From NCBI RefSeq assembly GCF_900105945.1, contig NZ_FNSO01000004.1:6638001-6702000 (forward strand): DNA of 64,000 nt, given 5' to 3'. The stretch is from Amycolatopsis tolypomycina (GTDB taxonomy: Bacteria > Actinomycetota > Actinomycetes > Mycobacteriales > Pseudonocardiaceae). The notes under the pieces are model-generated. The model was given only the letters and a program-made list of their open reading frames with translations. It was not told where the DNA came from and did no database searches. The translations under genes were made by a program, and so were the position numbers. Position 1 is the first letter of the stretch. Each line of letters begins with the position of its first letter. Of this stretch, positions 25,112 through 32,781 are shown in pieces.

Positions 25112-26308
25112 GTGCGGCACGGTATGACCACGACCCACGGCCTTTTTCAGCAGAACAAGGCTCACAGCCCGTCGTTCTTCTCCGTGGCGCGGGCGATGGG
25201 GCAGCACGCGGACGACCTGGCGGACTTCTGCATCCCCTGCAACCCGTACTTCCCGACCGACGAGATGTTCGGCGAGCTCGAACGGAACCTCCGCACGATC
25301 CTGAAGTTCTACCCGAGCGATTCCGCCGCGATCACCGCGCAGCTGGCGAGCGTGCTGCGGCTCAACCCGTCGACGATCTCGCTGGCCAACGGCTCGACCG
25401 AGCTGATCACCTGGATCGACCAGCTGCTGGTCGGCTCCAGCGTCGCCGTGCCGATCCCGACGTTCGGCCGCTGGACCGACCAGCCGATGGAGACCGGCAA
25501 GCGCGTCGACATGTTCCTGCTGAAGGAAGCGGACGGCTTCGAGCTGCGAGTGGACGAGTACATCGACTTCATCAAGCGCCGCGGCTCCCGGGTCGCGGTG
25601 CTGTGCAACCCGAACAACCCCGACGGCGGGTACCTGCCGCGCCGCGAGGTGATCCGGTTCATGGACGCCCTCGAAGACCTCGACCTGGTGGTGGTCGACG
25701 AGTCGTTCATCGACTTCGTCGAGGTGGAGCGCAACCCGTCGGTGGCCGCCGAAGCCGTCGTGCGGCCGAACGTGATCGTGCTGAAGAGCCTCGGCAAGAA
25801 CTTCGGGCTGCACGGGATCCGGTTCGGCTACCAGGTCTCGAACCCCGCGCTGACGCGCAAGCTGTCGGCCGCGCTGCCGAAGTGGAACCTCAACTCGCTC
25901 GCCGAGACCGTGATCTTCATGCTCGCCGAGCGCCGCGCGGAGTACGAGGAAAGCCTGAAGAAGCTCGCGCTCGACCGGTTCATGATGCATTCGCAGCTCG
26001 GGCAGTTCCCGGAGCTGACGGTGTTCCCGTCGCAGGCGAACTTCCTGCTCGTCAAGCTGCCCGCGTCGGTCGACGGCGCCGAGCTGTGCGACTACCTGCT
26101 CGCCGAGCACCACCTGCTGGTGCGCCAGTGCGGCAACAAGATCGGCATGACCAGCCAGTTCATGCGCTTCGGGGTGCGGCCGGACACCGAGGTCGAGCGG
26201 CTGGTCGAAGGACTGCGCGGCGTGGAGCGGCTCGGCGGCGGGCGGCACACGACGCCGACCATCGAGCTGGTCTCGCACGCGCGCGAGCCGGAACGGTCGA
26301 TCAGCTGA
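25112..26308 (+). CDS. PLP-dependent class I/II aminotransferase (HisC/CobD-like)
   Basis: A 398-residue fold-type I enzyme. NPNNPDGGYLP and VVVDESFIDF are the cofactor-contacting strands, and VLKSLGKNFGLHGIRFGY holds the Schiff-base lysine. It is closest in look to histidinol-phosphate aminotransferases and to CobD-type threonine-phosphate decarboxylases. The GTG at 25112 has GGAG five bases upstream; an ATG at 25124 is the alternative start. A small-molecule kinase gene follows 11 bases downstream. A kinase plus a CobD/HisC-like enzyme suggests a phosphorylated amino acid or amino alcohol as substrate, but this is inference. Confidence 0.85.
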   Translation: MRHGMTTTHGLFQQNKAHSPSFFSVARAMGQHADDLADFCIPCNPYFPTDEMFGELERNLRTILKFYPSDSAAITAQLASVLRLNPSTISLANGSTELITWIDQLLVGSSVAVPIPTFGRWTDQPMETGKRVDMFLLKEADGFELRVDEYIDFIKRRGSRVAVLCNPNNPDGGYLPRREVIRFMDALEDLDLVVVDESFIDFVEVERNPSVAAEAVVRPNVIVLKSLGKNFGLHGIRFGYQVSNPALTRKLSAALPKWNLNSLAETVIFMLAERRAEYEESLKKLALDRFMMHSQLGQFPELTVFPSQANFLLVKLPASVDGAELCDYLLAEHHLLVRQCGNKIGMTSQFMRFGVRPDTEVERLVEGLRGVERLGGGRHTTPTIELVSHAREPERSIS

Positions 26309-26319
26309 GCACCTGGGCG

Positions 26320-27246
26320 ATGGCCGACTTCCAGGCGAACAGCCGGCCGTTCGCCGAGCTCGACCGCGCCGGCCGGACGCGTCGCCTGCGCCGGCTCGCC
26401 GAAGCGGCCCTGACCGCCTACGCCGTGCCGGTGGCCCGCCTGACGCCGCTGGCGCACGGGCACAACACGACGTTCCGCGTCGACGGCGCGGACGGCGAGC
26501 GGTACGTCCTGCGCGTGCAGCGTCCGGACGGCCCCGGCGTCGCGCAGGTGCGGGCCGAGATGGCCTGGCTGACGACGTTGCGCCGCGAAACCGGCCTCGT
26601 CGTCCCGCAGCCGGTGCCGACGCGCGCGCGGGACCTCGTCACCGTGGTCGCCGACCCGGCGGTGCCCGAGCCGCGCACCTGCGTGCTCTGCCACTGGGTC
26701 GAGGGCCGGTTCCTCGACGAGCGGCTCACCCCGCCGCAGCTGTACGCGGTGGGCGAGTTCACCGCGCGGCTGCACCTGCACGGTGCCCGGATGAACGGCC
26801 TCGACCGCGGCCGCGTCGACGACCTGACCGAGTTCGGCCGCACGCAGGTCGACGGCTTCTCCGCGGCGGTCGTCAACCGGGCCGTCGCGGCGGCAGGCGG
26901 CGACGAGCGGATCCGCCGGGCGGTGGCCCGCGTCCGCGCGGTGCGCGCCGAGCTGGGCTGCGGCGCCGACGTGTTCGGCCTGGTGCACGGCGACCTGCAC
27001 CAGGACAACTACCTGCTGCACCGCGGCCGGGTACACGTGATCGACTTCGACGACTGCGGGTACGGGCACTTCGCCTACGACCTCGCCGTCGCCTCCGCCG
27101 CGCTCGCCCACCTGCCCCAGCGCCACGAGCTGCAGGAGGCACTCCTGGACGGCTACCGGTCCGTGCGTCCCGACGCGGCCACGACGGATCCGCAAGTACT
27201 GGCCGCGTTCGCCGCGCTCCGGCGGGTCCAGCTTCGCCTGCGCTGA
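26320..27246 (+). CDS. Aminoglycoside phosphotransferase-fold small-molecule kinase
   Basis: A 308-residue kinase of the APH/choline-kinase/homoserine kinase II fold. The Brenner motif is VHGDLHQDNYLL with the catalytic Asp, and IDFDDCGYG is the Mg-binding segment. The N-terminal nucleotide loop is LAHGHNTTFRV with the Lys/Arg-containing YVLRVQRP strand. The ATG at 26320 lies 11 bases after the aminotransferase stop. It could phosphorylate an amino acid, amino alcohol or aminoglycoside; pairing with the PLP enzyme favours a metabolic substrate. A strong palindrome follows as terminator. Confidence 0.85.
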   Translation: MADFQANSRPFAELDRAGRTRRLRRLAEAALTAYAVPVARLTPLAHGHNTTFRVDGADGERYVLRVQRPDGPGVAQVRAEMAWLTTLRRETGLVVPQPVPTRARDLVTVVADPAVPEPRTCVLCHWVEGRFLDERLTPPQLYAVGEFTARLHLHGARMNGLDRGRVDDLTEFGRTQVDGFSAAVVNRAVAAAGGDERIRRAVARVRAVRAELGCGADVFGLVHGDLHQDNYLLHRGRVHVIDFDDCGYGHFAYDLAVASAALAHLPQRHELQEALLDGYRSVRPDAATTDPQVLAAFAALRRVQLRLR

Positions 27247-27255
27247 CCCGCCGAG

Positions 27256-27281
27256 GGGGCACTTTCACGTGAAAGTGCCCC
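27256..27281. terminator. Perfect 26-base palindrome, likely bidirectional terminator
   Basis: The arms GGGGCACTTTCAC and GTGAAAGTGCCCC are perfectly complementary over 13 bases with no spacer. It begins 10 bases after the kinase stop and lies 28 bases before the TetR start. The RNA would form a very stable hairpin; there is no U tract, as is common in actinomycetes. A protein-binding operator is an alternative. Confidence 0.65.
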
Positions 27282-27295
27282 GTTACAGGTCGTCG

Positions 27296-27310
27296 TTACA
27301 ATTGCTATAT
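27296..27310 (+). promoter_or_regulatory. Promoter and possible TetR operator before the TetR gene
   Basis: TTACAATTGCTATAT lies directly at the start codon of the TetR gene. TACAAT (27297-27302) is a good -10 hexamer six bases from the ATG, which implies a leaderless mRNA. A closely similar 15-mer (12 of 15 identical) occurs at 28002-28016 before the next gene, so the element may also be the regulator's binding site. Confidence 0.5.
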
Positions 27311-27998
27311 GGCCGGACGATCGAGCAACGCCACCAGTACCCGCGACCGCCTGCTGCTGGCCGCCGGCCAGCTCCTGCACGAAGCCGGCGACGGGCCGGT
27401 GTCGACGCGGGCGATCTGCGAGCGCGCCGGCGTCCAGGCGCCCACGCTGTACCACCACTTCGGCAGCAAGCAGGGCCTGCTCGACGCCGTCGTCAACTAC
27501 GGCTTCACCCAGTACGTCCAGGCGCCGGACCCGGACGGCGACCCGGTGGACCGGATCCGCACGGGCTGGGACAGGCACGTCGAGTACGGCCTCGCCCACC
27601 CGGCGTTCTACGTGCTGCTCTACGGCCAGATCGAGCCGGGCGTCCCGTGCAACCTCACCTCCAGCGCCGAAGCGATGCTGCTGGAGCTCTTCACGCCGTT
27701 GGCGCGCGACGGCCGGTTGCGCGTCGAGGCGGCGGAGGCCGCGCGGCAGTTCGCGGCGGCCAACAGCGGCGTCACGCTCAGCCTGATCGCCCAGCCCGAG
27801 GAGAGCCGCGACCTGATGATGTCCGCGCAGGTCAGGGAGTCGGTCCTGGCCGGGCTGCTCACCGACCGCCCCGCGGAAGGCTCGTCCGTGAGCGCCCTCG
27901 CTGTCGCTTTGTCGACCGCGCTCGAGGACGACGACCGCGCCCTGACCCCGACCGAACGCCTGATGCTGCGGGAGTGGCTGCACCGGCTGGCGAACTGA
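27309..27998 (+). CDS. TetR-family transcriptional regulator
   Basis: A 229-residue repressor-type protein. The N-terminal helix-turn-helix region reads TRDRLLLAAGQLLHEAG, then ISTRAICERAGVQAPTLYHHFGSKQGLLDAV (with V for I at the start), classic for TetR. The C-terminal part is all-helical with no recognisable ligand signature. It starts inside a probable promoter/operator element and is followed 26 bases later by a luciferase-like monooxygenase gene that carries the same element, so the two are likely one regulatory unit. Confidence 0.88.
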   Translation: MAGRSSNATSTRDRLLLAAGQLLHEAGDGPVSTRAICERAGVQAPTLYHHFGSKQGLLDAVVNYGFTQYVQAPDPDGDPVDRIRTGWDRHVEYGLAHPAFYVLLYGQIEPGVPCNLTSSAEAMLLELFTPLARDGRLRVEAAEAARQFAAANSGVTLSLIAQPEESRDLMMSAQVRESVLAGLLTDRPAEGSSVSALAVALSTALEDDDRALTPTERLMLREWLHRLAN

Positions 27999-28001
27999 CC
28001 G

Positions 28002-28016
28002 CTACATTTGCTACAT
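28002..28016 (+). promoter_or_regulatory. Second copy of the TetR-associated promoter element
   Basis: CTACATTTGCTACAT matches the 15-mer at 27296-27310 in 12 positions. TACATT at 28012-28017 would serve as a -10 hexamer seven bases from the monooxygenase ATG, again a leaderless arrangement. The shared TTGCTA core supports a common regulator, probably the TetR protein. Confidence 0.48.
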
Positions 28017-28024
28017 TACTCGTT

Positions 28025-28873
28025 ATGACAAATGTATCGAGCAAGTTCGGCCTGTTCCTGGCTCCGCACCGCGACGACGCGACCCGCAGGGAGCAGGCGA
28101 TCGCGGCGGACGAGCTGGGGTACGGCGTGGTCTGGCTGGGCACCGGCCGCAACTCGGTCGGCGACCTCGCCTTCGTCGAAGACCTCCTCGCCGCGACCGA
28201 GCGGGTCACCGTGGCGACGGCGATCGTCAACATGTGGGTCGACGAGCCGGAGACGCTCGCCGCGTCCTACCACCGGCTCGCCGGCTGCTACGGAAAGCGC
28301 TTGCTGCTCGGCATCGGCGTCGGTCACCCGGAGGCGGTCACCGAATACCGCAGCCCGTACGCCAAGATCGTCGACTACCTCGACCGGCTCGACGCGGCCG
28401 GCGTCCCGGCCGAGGCCCGGGTGCTCGCCGCGCTCGGCGACCGCGTGCTGAAGCTGGCCGCCGAGCGCACCGCGGGCGCGCACCCGTATCTCGTCCCGGT
28501 CGCGCACACCCGGCACGCACGGACGATCCTGGGCGCGGGCAAGCTGCTGGCCCCGGAGCACAAGGTGGTCGTGGACGAAGACCCGGTGGCCGCGCGTGCC
28601 ATCGGCCGTCCGTACGTCCAGACCCCCTACCTGGGGCTCAGCAACTACGTGAACAACCTGCTGCGCCACGGGTACACCGAGGCCGACGTCGCCGGCGGCG
28701 GCAGCGACCGCCTGATCGACGACCTCGTCCTGCACGGCACGCCGGAGACCATCGCCAAGGGCCTGCTGTCCCATGTGGACGCCGGCGCCGACCACGTGGC
28801 GGTGCAGGTGCTCGGCCCGTCACCCGAGGTGGAGCTGGCGAACCAGCGGCGGCTGGCCGAAGTGCTGCTCTGA
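28025..28873 (+). CDS. Luciferase-like (LLM) flavin-dependent oxidoreductase
   Basis: A 282-residue TIM-barrel enzyme of the luciferase-like monooxygenase/F420 class: SSKFGLFLAPHRDDATRREQAIAADELGYGVVWLG, TVATAIVNMWVDEP and LLLGIGVGHPEAV are typical strands. It uses FMN or F420 on an unknown substrate. The ATG at 28025 follows the TetR gene and its own promoter-like element. The stop at 28871-28873 abuts the end of the convergent nitroreductase-hemerythrin gene. Confidence 0.85.
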   Translation: MTNVSSKFGLFLAPHRDDATRREQAIAADELGYGVVWLGTGRNSVGDLAFVEDLLAATERVTVATAIVNMWVDEPETLAASYHRLAGCYGKRLLLGIGVGHPEAVTEYRSPYAKIVDYLDRLDAAGVPAEARVLAALGDRVLKLAAERTAGAHPYLVPVAHTRHARTILGAGKLLAPEHKVVVDEDPVAARAIGRPYVQTPYLGLSNYVNNLLRHGYTEADVAGGGSDRLIDDLVLHGTPETIAKGLLSHVDAGADHVAVQVLGPSPEVELANQRRLAEVLL

Positions 28874-29602
28874 TCAGCCGGGCGCGGGCAGCAGGACGTT
28901 CAGCGCCGCGACGAGCGTGCGCTCCTCGTAGGCGAAGTGACTGTCCAATGCGGACTGGAGGCGGTCGAACTCCGCGCGCAGCCGGACCGGGTCGGTTTCC
29001 GCCTCGACGAGCCGCTCGATCTCCTCCTGCAGCCTGGCCACGACGACGTGCTCTTCGTCGAGCTTGTCCAGCGTGGGCTTGAGGGCCGGGAACCGCTCGG
29101 CCAGCACCGGGAAGATGTTCCTGGCCTCGCCGGTGTGGTGCCGGGTGAGGGCCGTGCAGAACCCGGCGCACCGCGTGCGCAGCTGCCGGGGGACGCCGCA
29201 CTCCAGCTCGGCACGCACTTCCTTCAGCTCACCGCGCAGCCAGTCGTGCATCTCGACGAGCCAGTCGCCCATGCGGCGGGCGGTGTCGAACCGGTGCAGC
29301 TCGACGACGGGCAGGATCCGGGTCGTGCGCGCCTGGTACTGCGCGAACCCCGGCTCCCGCTCGATCACCTCGGCGAACAGCTTGTCGCGGTCCGGCGGGA
29401 GCGCCGCCATGGCCTCGTACGACTCGGTTTCCGTTTCCACCAGGACAAGCGGGTTGCGCCGGATGTTGTGGTACCAGGCCGGGTGGTGCGGCGCGCCCAT
29501 CGCCGAGGCGACGACGACCAGCCGGCCGTCGATGTCCAAGGCGCCCAGGGGAACGCGGTGCTTCCGGCCCGTCCGGGCGCCGGTCGTGGTGAGCATGATC
29601 AA
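28874..29602 (-). CDS. Deazaflavin-type nitroreductase fused to a hemerythrin HHE domain
   Basis: A 242-residue fusion. Residues 1 to about 110 match the F420-dependent nitroreductase (Ddn/DUF385) family (LTTTGARTGRKHRVPLG, GAPHHPAWYHNIRRNP), but the family's first 20-30 residues are missing. Residues about 125-240 are a hemerythrin-type four-helix bundle with the iron-ligand pattern (HHTGEARNIFPVL, LDEEH, SHFAYEERTLV). In-frame TGA lies just upstream, so the frame must begin at the TTG 29600-29602 (AAAGGA upstream) or the ATG two codons later. A redox or oxygen/NO-sensing role is plausible. Whether the shortened flavin domain still binds F420 is open. Confidence 0.78.
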   Translation of the reverse strand: MIMLTTTGARTGRKHRVPLGALDIDGRLVVVASAMGAPHHPAWYHNIRRNPLVLVETETESYEAMAALPPDRDKLFAEVIEREPGFAQYQARTTRILPVVELHRFDTARRMGDWLVEMHDWLRGELKEVRAELECGVPRQLRTRCAGFCTALTRHHTGEARNIFPVLAERFPALKPTLDKLDEEHVVVARLQEEIERLVEAETDPVRLRAEFDRLQSALDSHFAYEERTLVAALNVLLPAPG

Positions 29603-29800
29603 GCTGGGTTGTCCTTTCCGATGAAGAATTCACCGGAGGCCGAGAGGGCGACACGGAGGGCACAGCTCCGCCAGGGAAAGGCGGAACGTGTCGATCTCAA
29701 GGGGGCTGGGTAGCCACTACCTCCGTGTGTCGGCCCATCCGGGGCGCAAACCGCACGTTACCAACCTGGCCGGCGGACAGCCATACCTTAACCGCGTAGC

Positions 29801-30628
29801 TCAGCGGGCGGCGTCGGCGGCTTCCCGGGCGGCGGTGGCGGCCGCGTCGGCTTCGTCGAAAGCGGCTTTCGCCGTCTCGAACTCCGTCTTCGCACGCTCG
29901 GCGCGTTCTTCGGCTTCGGCCAGGCGCTCGCGCAGGTCTTCGACGCGGGCCGCGGCCTGCTCGGCCGCGCGTTCGGTGCGGACCAGGTCGCGCTCGGCCG
30001 TCGCGCGTTCCTTGTCCCGCTCGGCGGCTTCCTTGCGCAGGCGCTCGCGTTCGGCACGGGCCCGCGCCCGTTCCTCTTCCTCACGCCGGTGGTCGCGCTT
30101 CGGCTTGGCCGGCTCGGCCTTCTCCACCAGCTTCTTCGGCCGCTGCCCGGTGGCGGGCGGGACGCTCGCGGCGAGGCTGAACCACTGGTCGGTGTCCTGG
30201 TGCGCCACCGACGTCAGCCGGCCGGCCAGCGCCAGCGCGGCGGTGTCCGGGTCGGCCGCGACGGCCTCCAGGGTCGCCTCCACCTCGCGGGACACCGTGT
30301 CGCTCATCGACGGCAGCTCGTGCAGGATCCGCCGCACGAGCTCGCCGCGGCGCCGGGTCAGCGCGCGCAGGTCGTCACCGGCCAGGCGGGTGTGCGCGTC
30401 CCGCAGTTCGTCGCCGAGCTCGGCCAGCTCGCGCAGCTGCTCGGAGTCGTCCCTGGCCAGGCCGTTGACGATCGCCGCGGCCGTGGTCGGCTTGCGCAGT
30501 TGCTGGATCCGCTTCGCGAGCTCGGCGTTCCCCTCGGCCTTCGCCGCCTTCGCCGCCGCGTTGCGCGCGCTGGTGAACTCCGCGAGGTCACCCCCGTAGA
30601 GCTCGCCGGCCACCGTGTCGAAGTCCAT
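29801..30628 (-). CDS. Unknown coiled-coil protein
   Basis: A 275-residue protein rich in Ala, Glu and Arg. The first 150 residues are helical (MDFDTVAGELYGGDLAEFTSARNAAAK, LRKPTTAAAIVNGLARD). Residues about 170-275 form a long, highly charged coiled coil with tandem REEEERARARAERERLR-like heptads. No membrane segment, enzyme motif or known domain is seen. The ATG at 30626-30628 was preferred to an upstream GTG. The gene is divergent from the acyl-CoA ligase gene. I would expect a structural or regulatory partner but cannot name one. Confidence 0.75.
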   Translation of the reverse strand: MDFDTVAGELYGGDLAEFTSARNAAAKAAKAEGNAELAKRIQQLRKPTTAAAIVNGLARDDSEQLRELAELGDELRDAHTRLAGDDLRALTRRRGELVRRILHELPSMSDTVSREVEATLEAVAADPDTAALALAGRLTSVAHQDTDQWFSLAASVPPATGQRPKKLVEKAEPAKPKRDHRREEEERARARAERERLRKEAAERDKERATAERDLVRTERAAEQAAARVEDLRERLAEAEERAERAKTEFETAKAAFDEADAAATAAREAADAAR

Positions 30629-30689
30629 CGTCGTCCAGCGAACCACATCGGACTGGTGCGGGCACCCGGTGAAGAGTCATCATCGGGGG

Positions 30690-32213
30690 ATGTTCTTCGA
30701 TCTGGGTGTCCGGGACTTCCTCGACCGCGCGGAAACGGTGTACCCGGACCGCGTGGCGGTGGTCGACGAGCCGGACCAGCCCGCGCCGAGCTGGGGTTCG
30801 CTCACCTACCGCGAGGTGGCGCGCCGGGCCCGCGCGCAGGCCGCCAACCTCGACGCGCTAGGCGTGCCGGCCGGCGGGCGCGTCGCGATCGTGTCGCACA
30901 ACGCCGCGCGGCTGCTCGTGTCGTTCTTCGGCGTGTCCGCCTGGGGCCGGATCCTGGTGCCGGTCAACTTCCGGCTGGCTCCCGCCGAGGTCAAGTACAT
31001 AGTGGAGCACTCCGGGGCGGAGGTGCTGATCGTCGACCCGGAGCTGGAACACCTGCTGGACACGGTGACGGCGAAGCACGTGTTCGTCCTCGGCCGCGAC
31101 GACGAAGCCATCTGGGGCGGCGACGGCACGCCCCGGCCGTGGGAAGGCGACGAGTCGGCCACGGCGACGATCAACTACACGTCGGGGACGACCGCGCGGC
31201 CGAAGGGCGTGCAGCTCACCCACCGCAACATCTGGCTGAACGCCGCCGTCTTCGGCCTGCACACGACGTTGAGCGACCACGACGTCCTGCTGCACACGCT
31301 GCCGATGTTCCACTGCAACGGCTGGGGCATGCCGTACGCGGTGACCGGCCTCGGCGGGCGGCACATCGTGCTGCGCAAGGTCGACGGCACCGAGATCCTG
31401 CGGCGCATCGACGAACACGGCGTCACGATCCTCTGCGCGGCACCCGCGGTGGTCACGGCGGCCCTGGACGGCGCCGCGAGCTGGGACGGCGAGATCCCCG
31501 GCCGCGACCGCGTCCGGATCGTCGTGGCCGGCGCGCCACCGCCGACGCGCACGATCGAGCGGGTCCGGGCGGAGCTGGGCTGGGAGTTCATCCAGATCTA
31601 CGGGCTCACCGAGACCGCGCCGCTGCTGACGGTCAACCGGATGCGCGGCGAGTGGGCGGACCTCGACCCGCACGAGCAGGCACGGCTGCTGGGCCGCGCG
31701 GGAACGCCGGCGCTGGGCGTCCGGATCGCCGTGGACAGCGACGGCGAGGTGCTCGCCCAGTCGAACCACAACCTGGACGGCTACTGGGAAAACCCGGAGG
31801 AAACCGCGCGGGTCACCGACGGCGGCTGGTTCCACACCGGCGACGGCGGCACGTTCTCCGAGGGGTACCTGACCATCGCGGACCGCAAGAAGGACGTGAT
31901 CATCTCCGGCGGCGAGAACGTGTCGTCGATCGAGGTCGAGGACGCGCTGAACTCGCACCCGGCGATCCGCGAGGCCGCGGTGATCGGCATCCCGGACGAG
32001 AAGTGGGGCGAGCTGGTGACGGCGCTGGTCGTGGTGGAGGGCGACGTCACGGCCGACGAGCTGATCCAGCACTGCCGGGGGTACCTGGCGGGGTACAAGT
32101 GCCCGAAGCGGATCGAGTTCCTGGACGCGCTGCCCCGGACGGCGACCGGCAAGATCCAGAAGTTCAAGCTGCGCGAACCGTTCTGGCAGGGCCAGTCCCG
32201 CCAGGTCAACTGA
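30690..32213 (+). CDS. Acyl-CoA synthetase (AMP-forming ligase)
   Basis: A 507-residue adenylate-forming enzyme with the core motifs in order: P-loop INYTSGTTARPKGVQLTHRN near residue 155, IYGLTETAP, the GDG motif in GWFHTGDGGTF and the C-terminal catalytic lysine in PRTATGKIQKFKL. It would activate a carboxylic acid with ATP and load it on CoA; chain length cannot be read. The ATG at 30690 has GGGGG upstream. No partner gene is directly linked. Its stop overlaps by eight bases the end of the MFS remnant on the opposite strand. Confidence 0.9.
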   Translation: MFFDLGVRDFLDRAETVYPDRVAVVDEPDQPAPSWGSLTYREVARRARAQAANLDALGVPAGGRVAIVSHNAARLLVSFFGVSAWGRILVPVNFRLAPAEVKYIVEHSGAEVLIVDPELEHLLDTVTAKHVFVLGRDDEAIWGGDGTPRPWEGDESATATINYTSGTTARPKGVQLTHRNIWLNAAVFGLHTTLSDHDVLLHTLPMFHCNGWGMPYAVTGLGGRHIVLRKVDGTEILRRIDEHGVTILCAAPAVVTAALDGAASWDGEIPGRDRVRIVVAGAPPPTRTIERVRAELGWEFIQIYGLTETAPLLTVNRMRGEWADLDPHEQARLLGRAGTPALGVRIAVDSDGEVLAQSNHNLDGYWENPEETARVTDGGWFHTGDGGTFSEGYLTIADRKKDVIISGGENVSSIEVEDALNSHPAIREAAVIGIPDEKWGELVTALVVVEGDVTADELIQHCRGYLAGYKCPKRIEFLDALPRTATGKIQKFKLREPFWQGQSRQVN

Positions 32214-32560
32214 GCTTCGCCGGGATGGCGAGGCAGGGGACGAGGGCCACCAGCGTCAGGCCGATGCTCCAGAGGAACGCGCCGTGGAAGCCGGACGCGG
32301 CCGCGATGCCGGCGAGCAGCGCGGTGCCCGCGGCGCCGCCGAGCTGCTGGACGAGCCGGACGATCGCGGAACCGGCCGGGACCTCGTCGCGCGCCAGTCC
32401 GCGGAACGCCCCGGCGGTGATGGCGATGTTGACCGCGCTGAGCGCGCCGCCGCGGACGACCAGCGCGCCGCCCAGGAGCACCCAGCCGGTGCGCGCGCCA
32501 CCGCGAACGGGACGGTCGCCGCGGCACACAGCACGACGCCGGCGGTGGCGATGGGTCGGG
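32206..32560 (-). pseudogene. C-terminal remnant of an MFS drug exporter
   Basis: The reading frame ending at 32206 encodes the last 90 or so residues of a DHA2-type MFS transporter (TGWVLLGGALVVRGGALSAV, RLVQQLGGAAGTALLAGIAA, SIGLTLVALVPCLAIPAKLS). Upstream of about 32490 the transporter-like sequence continues in another frame (VVLCAAATVPFAVA), so there is also a frameshift. The N-terminal three quarters and the start are absent. At about 32560 it runs into a TetR remnant on the other strand. Confidence 0.78.
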
Positions 32561-32781
32561 CGCGTCCGAGAGCTCGCCGAGCGGGTCGAACAGATCGGCG
32601 TCGACGTCGCCACGGGCCTGCTGAGCGAGCTGGACGAAGTGCCCGAGGACGTCAAGCTGATCGTCCCCGGGGTGTTCGAGCAGGTCATCGACCGGGCGCG
32701 GGCCCGGGGCGAACTCGGTGGCTCACCCGTCCCCGACGCCGTGCTCGCGATGCCCTCGTGCGGCACCACGCCTCGGCTTAG
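32561..32781 (+). pseudogene. C-terminal remnant of a TetR-family regulator
   Basis: The plus-strand sequence reads RVRELAERVEQIGVDVATGLL, then VFEQVIDRARARGELGGSPV and DAVLAMP, the C-terminal dimerisation region of a TetR regulator. A one-base shift after that restores the usual end LVRHHASA and a TAG at 32779-32781. The DNA-binding N-terminus is missing. The fragment was most likely divergent from the adjacent MFS exporter before a deletion joined the two. Confidence 0.65.
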
